From Streptomyces muensis (GTDB taxonomy: Bacteria > Actinomycetota > Actinomycetes > Streptomycetales > Streptomycetaceae): a stretch of 64,000 nucleotides of DNA. The DNA lies in assembly GCF_021474425.1 (NCBI RefSeq), contig NZ_JAKEIP010000024.1:1-64000 (forward strand). Direction: 5' to 3'. Position 1 is the stretch's first letter; the number at the start of each line of letters is the position of its first letter. The position numbers and the translations under genes are program-made. A model generated the notes under the pieces. The model was not told the origin of the DNA. It did not search any database and saw only the letters and a program-made list of their open reading frames with translations. Shown piece after piece: positions 16,582 through 26,800 of this stretch.

Positions 16582-19500
16582 CACAGCCCCGAACAGACGG
16601 GCAGCCGATCGCCATCGTGGGCATGGCCGCCCGTTTCCCCGGCGCCACGGACGTGGACCAGTTCTGGGACGTGATCCTCGCCGGGCGCGAGACGATACGC
16701 GACCTCGGCCACGAGGAGTTGCTCCGTGCCGGTGCGAACCCGGAGTGGCTGAAGAACCCTGATTACGTGAAGGCGACCGCCTCGATGGACGACGTCGACC
16801 TCTTCGACGCCGCCTTCTTCGACATCTCCGGCCGCGAGGCCGCCGTCATGGACCCCCAGCAGCGGATCTTCCTGGAGACCTGCTGGCATGCATTAGAGAA
16901 CGCGGGTCTGCGCACATCCGCCGGGACCGGGACGTCGGTCGGTGTCTTTGCCGGCAGCGGTGGTGTGCTCACCAGTTACCTTCCCGAGGTATTGAACAGC
17001 GCCGGGCCACTGGAGGATCCCACAGCCTCCCTCGAACAGCTCGGGACCGACAAGGACTTCCTCGCCACCCGGGTGTCGTACAAGCTCAATCTGACCGGGC
17101 CCAGTCTGACGGTGCAGACGGCTTGCTCCACCTCGCTGGTCGCGGTGCACCTGGCCGTCCAGAGCCTGTCGCGCGGCGAGTGTGACGCCGCACTGGCCGG
17201 CGGCGTGAACATCAGGCTCCCTCAGGCCGCCGGGTACTGGCACCGCCGGGGCGGCATCCTGTCGCCGGACGGACGTTGCCGCCCGTTCGATGTCAGTTCG
17301 CAGGGGACGATCTTCGGCAGCGGAGTGGGCGCCGTCGTCCTCAAACCCCTGGCCGACGCGCTGCGAGACGGTGACACCGTCTACGCCACCATCCTCGGAA
17401 CCGCCGTCAACAACGACGGTGGCGGCAAATCGAGTTACGGCGCCGCGAGCCTGTCCGGCCAGCTGGCCGCGATGCGTCAGGCGCTCCAGGTGTCCGGAGT
17501 CGATCCCGCCACGATCGGCTACGTCGAGGCGCACGGAACCGGGGTGCCGCTCGGTGATCCCACCGAGATCGGCGCGCTCAAGCAGATCTTCGGACAGGCC
17601 GATCCCTGCGCCATCGGGTCGGTGAAGGCGCTGATCGGGCACATGGAGGCGGCCTCGGGCATAGCAGGCCTGATCAAGGCCACTCTGTCCCTGCACCGGG
17701 GACAGATCCCGCCCAGCCCGTATTTCACGGCGCCGAGTCCTCGGCTGAAACTGCACGACACGGGCTTGTTCGTCAATACGGCGCCGCTGCCCTTGCCCGG
17801 ATCTCCCCGCCGGGCCGCGGTCAACTCCCTCGGCATCGGCGGAACCAATGCCTTCGCCGTGCTGGAACAGACACCGGAGATCACGCGGGCGGATCGGCGT
17901 CCTGGGTACGAGCTCGTCACGATCAGCGCCAAGAGCGCGGACGCGTTGCGGGAACTGGCGGAGCGGTGGGCGAACCGACTGCGCGAGCCGGACGCAGCCC
18001 TGAGAGACCTGGCCCATACCAGTCAGGTCGGTCGCCGCGCGCTACGACACCGGCTCAGCGTCATCGCCGACACCGGGAACGCGGCAGCCGAACGCGTCGA
18101 AACGTGGCTGAGGGAGGGGACCGGAGCGGCGGACGAGGGGCAATCCGCGCGGGCCAAGCCGAGGGTCGGATTCCTCTTCCCCGGCCAGAGCTCCGAGTAC
18201 GCCGGAATGGCCGTCGAACTCCACCGTGAGCAACCGCTGTTCCGCGCCGCACTGGACCGGCACGCGGAAACCTTCCGCCGCCTCACCGGAGTCGGCCCCC
18301 TCGACGTGTTCGCCGACCCTACGGCGCAGTCGCGGGCGGAACTGCTTCAGCCCGCGGTCTTCCTCCTGCAGGTCACGTTGGCAGAGTTCTGGGGCTCGTG
18401 CGGGGTGCGGCCGGACGCCGTGGTCGGTCACAGCCTCGGCGAGTACGCGGCCGCCTGCGTGGCCGGCGTGTTCAGCGTCGAAGAGGGACTGGAGCTGGTC
18501 TGCGCGCGGGGCCGCGCCTTCGCAGCTGTTCCCGGCAGCGGCCGAATGGTCGCCGTCGGCTGCACCGACGGGGCCGAGCTGGAACGGCTGGTCAAGGCCA
18601 AGGGCGGTTCGGCGGCCGTCGCCGCGTACAACGCGCCGGAACGGTTCACGGTCTCTGGATCGGACACCGAGACAGGCGAGTTGGAAGGCGAGTTCCGACA
18701 GCGGGGCTGGGTCACCGTCCCTCTGGGCACGACGCATGCCTTCCACTCACCGTTGGTCGCTCCGGCTGTCCCCGCACTGGTCCAGGCCGCAGGCCGGATC
18801 ACCCACCGGCAGCCGGTCGTGCCGATGGCACTGAACCTCACCGGCACCTGGGCGGGCCGCGCGGAGATCGGTGCGGAGTACTGGGGACGGCAGCTCACCT
18901 CACCGGTCAGGTTCACGCCCGCCGTCCGCGAACTCCTCGGCGGGGGCTGCACGGTCTTCCTCGAAATCGGCCCAGGCCGGACGCTCACCACCGCCGGCCG
19001 TACTCAGTCCGAGGGCGATGTTGTCTGGTTGCCCGGACTCGAGCCCAGGACCCCGGATCCCGTCACGGTGCTCGCCCACCTGGCGCGTCTGGACAGGGCA
19101 GGAGTACCAGTCGACTGGGCGGAGTACTACGCGCCCTTGCAAGCGGGCAGGGTCTCCGCTCCGCTCTATCCCTTCGCGCGGGACCGGCACTGGACCGCAC
19201 CGGCGCCCTCCGGCGCAGAACAGCCCGCGCGACCTGCCGGAGACCCGAACGCACGACCGGTCGGAGACCTGCCCGCACGACCGGCCCCAGACCTGCCCGA
19301 GCTGAACCGACTCGCCCTGCCCCAGTCCACACAGCGGCGTTACGAGACCACAGTGGCCGCGAGGGCTCCGCGGGCGCTCGCCGATCACGAGATTTCCGGC
19401 CGCCTCGTCGTGCCCGGGGCGTACCACACCGCCTGCCTGGTGGAGGCGGTGGCCGGCGACTCGGCTGCGGTCGTCGAGGATCTGGTCTTCCCACGAGCGC

Positions 19501-21980
19501 TGGAGGTCGACGAGGCGCGACACCGCCTCCAGCTGGTGCTCACCCCGGCCGGAGACCAGAGGTTTGTCGCACAGTCGCTCAGCCTGGCGAACGCGGACGA
19601 TCCGCTGGCCGACGAGTCGTGGCAGGTGCACGCGGAGGGACGGATCCAGCGGACCGACCCCCGCGCACAGCCGATGGACCGGTCCGCCCACCTCGCGGGC
19701 CGACCGGTCTCCCCGGCCGATCTCTACCCGCTCTTCGAGGCGGCGGGCTTCCGGTTCGGCCCGGCGTTCCAGTGGATCGAAGAGCTACGGCTGGACGGTG
19801 AGGACAGCTCCGGCGACCTCAGCCTCGCGGCGGACTCGCCTCGGGAGCGCACGATGGCACTGCTCGACTCCTGCGTTCAGCTGGCCATTGCGGCACGCAT
19901 CGTCCGTGCTGCCCCCGAGGACGGCGTGCTGCTGCCGTTCCGGATCGAGCGAGCCGTGTTCCACGCCTCCCGCAACGCCGCGGAATCAGGAGTGGCGCGC
20001 ATCCGGCACCGCGAGGCCGATGCCTCGGGAGCACTTGCCGATGTCTCCCTGACCGACCACGAGGGCAACCCGCTGCTCGAACTGTTCGGCCTCCAGCTGA
20101 GAGCGGTCTCCTTCCGTTCGCCCGAGGCCGAGATCTACGCGGACCAATGGGAGTTGGCCGAGGCGGCCGGTGACCCCTCGCCCACCACCGGGACGTGGAT
20201 CGTGCTCGCCGACCCTCAGGGGCACTGGCGTCCCGCGGTCACAGCGCTGGAGGCAAGCGGCAGCCGATGCGTGATCGCCGAGGCGGGCACGGACTTCACC
20301 CGACTCGGCGATCATCGATACGTACTGGATCCCGCCGACGCGGAACACCTGGCGCGACTGTTCCGCGACACCGGGCCGGCGAGCGTACTGCACTGCCTCG
20401 GCCTGGACGCACAGAACACACGGACCGCCTGCGGCAGCGTGCCCGCGCTCGTGCAGGCCACCGAACGCGCCGACTGGACGCCCGATTCCGTAGTACTGCT
20501 GACCCGCGGAGCGGTGGCCGTACACGAGCCCGGGGAGGTCGGCGACCCTTACGGGGCGATGCTGTGGGGCCTTGGCCGGAGCACCGCGATGGAAGCACCT
20601 CGGCTGAACCTGCGGTTGCTCGACGCGGACCCCCGCGACCTCACCGGCGCGCCGAGTGTCCCGTCCGAATGGCCCGGCGTCGAAGCCGCGATCCGCGACG
20701 GACAGCTCTACCGGCCCACGCTGCACCGCGAGTCGGCGCTGCCGACACGCCCCGGCCGGCTCGGCACCCACGGGTGCTACCTGATCACCGGGGGGACCGG
20801 AGCGCTCGGTCTGCGTACCGCGGCGTGGCTGGCCAGGCGCGGGGTGCGGCACATCGTGCTCGCATCGCGGCGTGCGCATGAGGCACGGATCGAGGAACAG
20901 ATCCGGGAGCTGGAGCAGTCAGGGGCGAAGGTCACCCTGGCCGGCCTGGATGTCACGGACGAGGCCGCCGTCAAGCAGCTCGTCGAGCGTGTGCACCGGG
21001 AGCTGGGCGGCCTCAGGGGCGTCGTCCACGCGGCCGGTGTGCTCGATGACGCGGTGCTGTCGCAGCTGAGCTGGGACCGCTTCCGATCGGTACTGGACCC
21101 GAAGGTCGCCGGTGGTTGGCACCTGCACCGCGCCACTATGGACCTCGACCTCGACCACTTCGTCCTCTTTTCCTCCACGGCTGCTCTGCTCGGTGCGCCC
21201 GGGCAGGCCCATTACGCGGCTGCCAACGCATTCCTCGACGGACTTGCCCACTACCGGCGCGGGTTGGGACTGCCTGCCCTCAGTGTCGGCTGGGGGCCGT
21301 GGGAGGCGGGTATGGCGGCGCAACTGAGTGAACGCCTGCAGACCCGGCTCGTGGAAGGCGGGTTCACTCCGCTGGAGGCCGATCCGGCGTTCGCCGCACT
21401 CGACCGGCTCCTGGCCGGCCCCGGCGGTCACTACGGTGTCTTCTCCGTGGACTGGTCCCGTTACCTGAACCGGTTTCCCACCGGGCGGGCCGTTGCCATG
21501 GGCGAGGGAATGCCTGCCGGGGACGGGGCAGAGGCGGGCAGGCGGCTGCGGCGGGACTGCCTCGGCGCCACACCGGAACGTTGCCGAGAGCTGGTGCTCG
21601 GATACCTGCGCTCCATGCTGGCCACCCGACTTGGCATGTCCGAGGCCGCCATCGACGAGGACCTCAGGCTCCACGAAGCCGGGCTCGATTCGCTGGTGGC
21701 TGTCGAAGTACGCGGCCAGATCTTCCGCGACCTGGACGTCGACCTGCCGCTCACTGGTCTCCTCCAAGGCAAGGCCCTGCGCCTGCTCGTCGATGAGCTG
21801 GCGGAACGCCTGATGCTCGACGCCCCGGTCCAAGCCGTCGCCTCCACGGAGGTGCCGACCACCGTGGAGCCCTTTTCACCAGAGGAGGCGGAACGCCTCC
21901 TGGCCAACCTCGACTCGCTGACCGAGGACCAGATCCAGGCACTGCTGCCCTGGCTGGCCGATCAGGACGGACCCTCGTGA
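16578..21980 (+). CDS. Type I PKS module KS-AT(malonyl)-DH-KR-ACP
   Basis: 1800 residues and the only fully equipped PKS module here. The KS has Cys183 (TACSTS), HGTG and the KALIGH histidine. The AT has GHSLGE with Ser619 and the HAFH signature (720-723) that predicts malonyl-CoA. The DH has HEISGRLVVP with His937 and a downstream LDSCVQ Asp. The KR has TGGTGALG, LDD (B-type, D-hydroxy outcome) and catalytic Tyr1546 (GQAHYAAAN). The ACP carries Ser1705 (GLDSL). With KR and DH but no ER it should give an alpha,beta-unsaturated thioester. The C-terminal acidic tail (about 1740-1800) may be a docking element. A TTA codon is present at 16893-16895 (residue 106). It overlaps the next gene by GTGA. 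Confidence 0.9.
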   Translation: MTQPRTDGQPIAIVGMAARFPGATDVDQFWDVILAGRETIRDLGHEELLRAGANPEWLKNPDYVKATASMDDVDLFDAAFFDISGREAAVMDPQQRIFLETCWHALENAGLRTSAGTGTSVGVFAGSGGVLTSYLPEVLNSAGPLEDPTASLEQLGTDKDFLATRVSYKLNLTGPSLTVQTACSTSLVAVHLAVQSLSRGECDAALAGGVNIRLPQAAGYWHRRGGILSPDGRCRPFDVSSQGTIFGSGVGAVVLKPLADALRDGDTVYATILGTAVNNDGGGKSSYGAASLSGQLAAMRQALQVSGVDPATIGYVEAHGTGVPLGDPTEIGALKQIFGQADPCAIGSVKALIGHMEAASGIAGLIKATLSLHRGQIPPSPYFTAPSPRLKLHDTGLFVNTAPLPLPGSPRRAAVNSLGIGGTNAFAVLEQTPEITRADRRPGYELVTISAKSADALRELAERWANRLREPDAALRDLAHTSQVGRRALRHRLSVIADTGNAAAERVETWLREGTGAADEGQSARAKPRVGFLFPGQSSEYAGMAVELHREQPLFRAALDRHAETFRRLTGVGPLDVFADPTAQSRAELLQPAVFLLQVTLAEFWGSCGVRPDAVVGHSLGEYAAACVAGVFSVEEGLELVCARGRAFAAVPGSGRMVAVGCTDGAELERLVKAKGGSAAVAAYNAPERFTVSGSDTETGELEGEFRQRGWVTVPLGTTHAFHSPLVAPAVPALVQAAGRITHRQPVVPMALNLTGTWAGRAEIGAEYWGRQLTSPVRFTPAVRELLGGGCTVFLEIGPGRTLTTAGRTQSEGDVVWLPGLEPRTPDPVTVLAHLARLDRAGVPVDWAEYYAPLQAGRVSAPLYPFARDRHWTAPAPSGAEQPARPAGDPNARPVGDLPARPAPDLPELNRLALPQSTQRRYETTVAARAPRALADHEISGRLVVPGAYHTACLVEAVAGDSAAVVEDLVFPRALEVDEARHRLQLVLTPAGDQRFVAQSLSLANADDPLADESWQVHAEGRIQRTDPRAQPMDRSAHLAGRPVSPADLYPLFEAAGFRFGPAFQWIEELRLDGEDSSGDLSLAADSPRERTMALLDSCVQLAIAARIVRAAPEDGVLLPFRIERAVFHASRNAAESGVARIRHREADASGALADVSLTDHEGNPLLELFGLQLRAVSFRSPEAEIYADQWELAEAAGDPSPTTGTWIVLADPQGHWRPAVTALEASGSRCVIAEAGTDFTRLGDHRYVLDPADAEHLARLFRDTGPASVLHCLGLDAQNTRTACGSVPALVQATERADWTPDSVVLLTRGAVAVHEPGEVGDPYGAMLWGLGRSTAMEAPRLNLRLLDADPRDLTGAPSVPSEWPGVEAAIRDGQLYRPTLHRESALPTRPGRLGTHGCYLITGGTGALGLRTAAWLARRGVRHIVLASRRAHEARIEEQIRELEQSGAKVTLAGLDVTDEAAVKQLVERVHRELGGLRGVVHAAGVLDDAVLSQLSWDRFRSVLDPKVAGGWHLHRATMDLDLDHFVLFSSTAALLGAPGQAHYAAANAFLDGLAHYRRGLGLPALSVGWGPWEAGMAAQLSERLQTRLVEGGFTPLEADPAFAALDRLLAGPGGHYGVFSVDWSRYLNRFPTGRAVAMGEGMPAGDGAEAGRRLRRDCLGATPERCRELVLGYLRSMLATRLGMSEAAIDEDLRLHEAGLDSLVAVEVRGQIFRDLDVDLPLTGLLQGKALRLLVDELAERLMLDAPVQAVASTEVPTTVEPFSPEEAERLLANLDSLTEDQIQALLPWLADQDGPS

Positions 21981-23827
21981 CCGACGACATCCAGAACTGG
22001 GGCATACGCAAGAGGCTGGAGGCGGCACTCCGGTCGCGCGCCAACCAGGCGCGGACCGAACATCCGCTCTCGTACGCTCAGCGCCCGCTTGTCTTGCTGC
22101 ATCGGATGAATCCGGACAGCGCGTCCTACAACGTCGCCTTCACCGCCCGGTTCACCGGCGGATTCGACTCCGCCACGTTCGCCAGCGCCGTTGCCTCGCT
22201 GGTCGGGCGGCACGCGGCCCTGCGCACCACCTTCAGCGGCACCGACCGCCAGACGGTGCACGGTTGGCTCGAACCCGATGTCGCCGAAGTGGACGCCCGC
22301 CAGTGGAGCCGGCAGCAGATCGAGGACGCGATACGTCACGCCTATCTCGCTCCGTTCGCACTGTCGACCGGACCGCTTGTGCGGGTGCGGACGTATGCGG
22401 TGGCGCCGGGAGAGGCCGTGGTGCTGCTGGCCGTGCACCATGTGGTGTGCGACTTCTGGTCACTCGGTGTCATGGTGGCGGAACTCGAGCAGCTCTACCT
22501 GGCGGAGGCGGAACGCAGGCCGTCCCAGCTGCCCGGAGGCAATGTCCCCTACAGCGATTTCGTCGCCTCTCAGCAGGAGCTGATCCAAGGGGAGAAGGGC
22601 AGCAGAGCTCGTGCCTATTGGCATGCTCAGCTCGCCGGCCGGCTCGAACCGGCCCAATGGCCCACCTGCGAACTCGGCCCGGACACCGACGGCGGCGGAT
22701 CGATCGTGGTCCCCGTCGCCACAGAGCTCGCCGACGGTGTGTTCGCGCTGGCCAAGGAGGAAGGGGCCACGCCCTACGCCATCCTGCTGACCGTCTTTCA
22801 GGTCCTCATCGGCCGCTACACCGGACGGCACGACGTCCTGGTGGGGTCACCCTTCGCCGGCCGGACCAGTCCGGCGCTGGCCGAGTGCGTCGGCAACTTC
22901 GTCAACCCCGTCGTGCTGCGTGCCGATCTGAGCGACGCGGTGGCGTTCCGGGAGCAGCTGGACCGTACCCGCCGCGACGTCATCGACGCGCTGGAGTACC
23001 AGGACTACCCGTTCGAGTTGCTTGTCGGTGAGCTGGCGCCGCGCCGGGTGGACGACCGCAACCCGATCTTCCAGGCGATGTTCAGCTACCAGAAACCCAG
23101 CCGTTATCCGGCGCTGGCCGGTCTCTACGTGGCCGACGACGGCGCGGCCCCGGTCGGCTGGGCGGGGCTGACCGCGGTGCCGTTCCGGCTGGACCAGCAG
23201 GACGACCAGCTCGAGCTCGTACTCGAGGTCGTGCACGACGGCGACCGGCTCGTCGGGCTGCTCAAGCACCGCAAGTCCGTCTTCTCGGCTCAGGCGGCTC
23301 GTCAGGTGGCCGAGAACTATCTGGCACTGCTGCGCGCCGCGCTCGCGGACCCTGACCGCAGTGTGGCGGAACTGCCGATGGCGTCCGAAGTCACCCCGGG
23401 CACCGATCGGCGCACGGCCGCGGCCCGTGAGTCCGTCGGCGCGGTCCCTCGCAGCGGCACCGCGCTGCGGGGTATCGAGCAGCGGATCACGGCGATCTGG
23501 CGGCAGGCGCTCGGGCGTGAAGGGATCGGGCGGGAGGACAACTTCTTCGACCTCGGTGGCAACTCCATGCTGCTGGTGAAGGTGCACGAGATGCTCGCCG
23601 ACGACACCGCGGACACTCCGCTGAAGATCAACGAACTGTTCCGCTACCCGACCGTGGCCAGTCTGGCCCGACGCCTCGACCAGACCGCCGCTGGGACCGG
23701 TCCGGCGTCAGATCGAGGTCGGGCGTCAACCAGGCGGGCACAGCTGGCGGACGGAACGGCCCGCAGCGCACGCCTGCGCGCACGGACACGTCGTCAGCCG
23801 GATACCGACAGGGGCAACGATGACTGA
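21977..23827 (+). CDS. NRPS protein C-PCP lacking an adenylation domain
   Basis: 616 residues. The C domain (about 1-450) starts with PLSYAQRPL and has HHVVCDFWS at 154-162, with Phe replacing Gly of HHxxxDG. The PCP has Ser530 (FFDLGGNSMLL). No A domain lies between them, so the carrier must be loaded in trans; the Gly-type A domain at 6499-10836 is the only candidate in the window. A basic, low-complexity tail (about 575-616) follows. It overlaps the neighbours on both sides (GTGA at 21977, 8 nt at 23820). This position between two PKS proteins suggests an amino acid inserted in the chain, or a structural relay. Confidence 0.8.
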   Translation: MTDDIQNWGIRKRLEAALRSRANQARTEHPLSYAQRPLVLLHRMNPDSASYNVAFTARFTGGFDSATFASAVASLVGRHAALRTTFSGTDRQTVHGWLEPDVAEVDARQWSRQQIEDAIRHAYLAPFALSTGPLVRVRTYAVAPGEAVVLLAVHHVVCDFWSLGVMVAELEQLYLAEAERRPSQLPGGNVPYSDFVASQQELIQGEKGSRARAYWHAQLAGRLEPAQWPTCELGPDTDGGGSIVVPVATELADGVFALAKEEGATPYAILLTVFQVLIGRYTGRHDVLVGSPFAGRTSPALAECVGNFVNPVVLRADLSDAVAFREQLDRTRRDVIDALEYQDYPFELLVGELAPRRVDDRNPIFQAMFSYQKPSRYPALAGLYVADDGAAPVGWAGLTAVPFRLDQQDDQLELVLEVVHDGDRLVGLLKHRKSVFSAQAARQVAENYLALLRAALADPDRSVAELPMASEVTPGTDRRTAAARESVGAVPRSGTALRGIEQRITAIWRQALGREGIGREDNFFDLGGNSMLLVKVHEMLADDTADTPLKINELFRYPTVASLARRLDQTAAGTGPASDRGRASTRRAQLADGTARSARLRARTRRQPDTDRGNDD

Positions 23828-26800
23828 CGGGAGCATGGTCGATCCGACGGCCCGGCCGAACGATGTGGCCGTGATCGGCATGTGCGGCCGGTTCCCCGGA
23901 GCCGGGAGTCTGGCTCGGTTCTGGAACCGGCTGCGTGCCGGGGACGACATGCTGACCACGTTCACGGACGCCGAACTCGCGGCCGCCGGGGTGCCGGAGC
24001 AGGTGTTGCGCGATCCCGGCTATGTCAAGCGAGCCGCTTCCCTGCCGGACGCGTTCGACTTCGACCACGAGTTCTTCGGCTTCACCAAGCGCGAGGCGAA
24101 GCTGCTCGATCCACAGCAACGCATACTGCTCGAGGTCGCATGGGAGCTGCTCGAGACCATCGGCTACTCCGGGGCAACGGACGCCCAGCACATCGGGGTG
24201 TTCGCAGGTGCGTCGATGAACACGTATCTGACGAACGTCGTGGCTCGTTCCTGCGACCCGCTGGGCTACGACGGAACCGAGCTCATGATCGCCAACGACA
24301 AGGACTACCTGACCACCAGGATCTCGTACAAGCTGGGCCTCAACGGGCCGAGCGTCAATGTGCAGACGGCCTGTTCGACGTCACTGGTCGCGGTGCACAT
24401 GGCCGTGCAGAGCCTTCTCGCGGGTGAATGTGACATCGCCCTGGCAGGTGGAGTGTCGGTCATCGCCAACGACCATCCGGGCTACGTCTTCAGCGAAGGA
24501 ATGATCCTCTCCCCGGACGGGCGGTGCCGACCGTTCGACGCCGACGCGGCAGGGACGACATTCGGTGACGGGGTGGGTCTCGTCGCTTTGAAGCGGCTGG
24601 CCGAGGCGATCGAGGACGGCGATCAGATCCTCGCGGTGGTGAAGGGCTCGGCGATCAACAACGACGGCTCCGACAAGATCGGATACACCGCTCCGAGCAT
24701 CGGCGGGCAACGGGCCGTGATCGCCGAAGCGCAGGCGGTGGCCGAGGTGGACGCCGGCACCATCACCTACGTCGAAGCCCACGGCACCGCCACAGCTCTG
24801 GGCGACCCCATCGAGTTCGCCGCGTTGAGCGAGGCCTTCGCCGACGGAGGTGCCCGGCCGGGTCAGTGCGCCTTGGGCTCGGTGAAGGCGAACATCGGGC
24901 ACGTCGCCGCCGCGGCGGGAATTGCCGGCTTCATCAAGGCGGTACTGGCACTGCGGCACCGGGAAATCCCGGGCCACCCCGGATTCACCCGGCCCAACTC
25001 CCAGATCGACCTGGTGGGCAGCCCCTTCTACATCAACACCCTGCCGATGTCCTGGCCATCGGGTGACACCCCTCGCCGCGCCGGAGTGAGTTCGTTCGGC
25101 ATCGGTGGCACGAACGCTCATGTCGTCCTTGAGGAGGCACCTCCCCCCTCCGGGCGGCCCACGAGGGCCGAGGGCCCGCAGACACTTGCTGTGAGTGCCC
25201 ACAGCGAGGCGGCGCTGCGCGAGCTGGCCCGCCAGTTGGCCGACGCACTGGAAAAGCCGGACGCGCCCGACCTCGTGGACGTGGCTTTCACGCTGCGGCG
25301 GGGCCGACGCGGCTCTTCGCATCGCTACGCCGTCACCGCGGCGGACCGCGCCGGCGCAGCGGCCGGATTGCGCGCGCTCACCGACGGCAAGAGCACGGCC
25401 GGACGGGTGGCTGAGACCACCCCGACCGTATCGTTCCTGTTCGGCGACGTCCCGGCCGAGGAATTCAGTGAGCTGTCCGAACGGCTTTCCGCAGTCGCTG
25501 ACATGGAGGAGCGGTCCACCGAGTTTGCCCTCCAGAGCGCTGACGACCCGTCGGCGGCTCTGCTGACCGCGAGCCGGGTGCTCGCGACGCTGTGGACGGA
25601 GTCCGGGGTTCGGCCGGCGGCGGTCGGGGGAGCCGGGGTGGGCGAACTCCTCGCAGCCTGCTTCGCCGGGGTCTTCGAACCGTCCGACGCGCTGGCACTG
25701 CTGTCCTGGCGTGCTGGAACGGCCGCGCAGGTCCCCGAGGTGCGCCCCAGAGTTCCGGACATCCCCATCCTGTCGGCCGTAGTGGGCGGCGAACTGCCGC
25801 AGTCGCGGGTGCTCGACCCGCTGCACTGGACCCGAGACATCTGGGAGGGCGACCGGCTCGCCGAGGCGTTCACCGGCCGTGCGGCAGAGAGCACGGCCGT
25901 GTTGGCCATCGGAAACCCCTCAGTGCTCCCGGCAGGCTCCGGCCTCGACGACGAACAAGTCCTGCCGCCCTTGGAACGGTTGCTGACCGTCGCGGGTCGG
26001 CTGTGGACGCAAGGCGTTCCGGTGGACTGGTCCGCCTGGTACGGAGGGCATCAGTACCGCGTCCCCCTGCCGGTGCACCCGCTGGAGCGCACCTTCCTCC
26101 GTCTCGAACCGCCGGCTTCCTCCGTCCAGGAAGAGCAGAGCCGCGGGCAGAACCCCTCCGAGTGGCTGTACACAGCGTCATGGCAGCGCCTCGACCCAGG
26201 GGCGGGCGGGTACCCGGAGAGCGCCTTGCCCACCGGCCCATGGCTGCTGTTCGCGGACTCCGGCGGGGTCGGCGACTCGCTGGCGGACTCCTTGCGCGAA
26301 CAGGGCGGTGAGGTGGTGGTGGTCCGTCAGGGCGCCGCTTTCAGCCGAGCCGACGCCATTTCCTTCGTCGTCGATCCCATGGATTCCGGCGACTACGAGA
26401 AGTTGTTCGACGCGCTGGCCACGGACGGGCTGACTCCTGAGCGGGTCGTCCACCTCTGGTCTCTTGACATCGTTCCGGGGCACCTCGCAGCCGACAGCCT
26501 GGATCACGCCTGCGGTCTCGGGCTGTTCTCCGTTCTGGACGTCGCCAGGCAACTCGGCCGCGGTCCGGTCGGCAAAGGCGCGCACCTCGGGGTGGTGGCC
26601 CGTGAAGTGCACGACATCACAGGCGGTGAAGTCCTTGCGCCTGCCGCCGCGATGACCGGCGCCGCCCTGAACCTCATCTCTCGGGAATTCGCCGAACTCC
26701 GTTGTCGAAGCATCGACATCGGCACGAGCGCCCTCGCACCGGAAGCCCTCCTCGCGGAGATCGTCGCCCCGACCAGGGCGCCGATCGCGTTCCGGAACGG

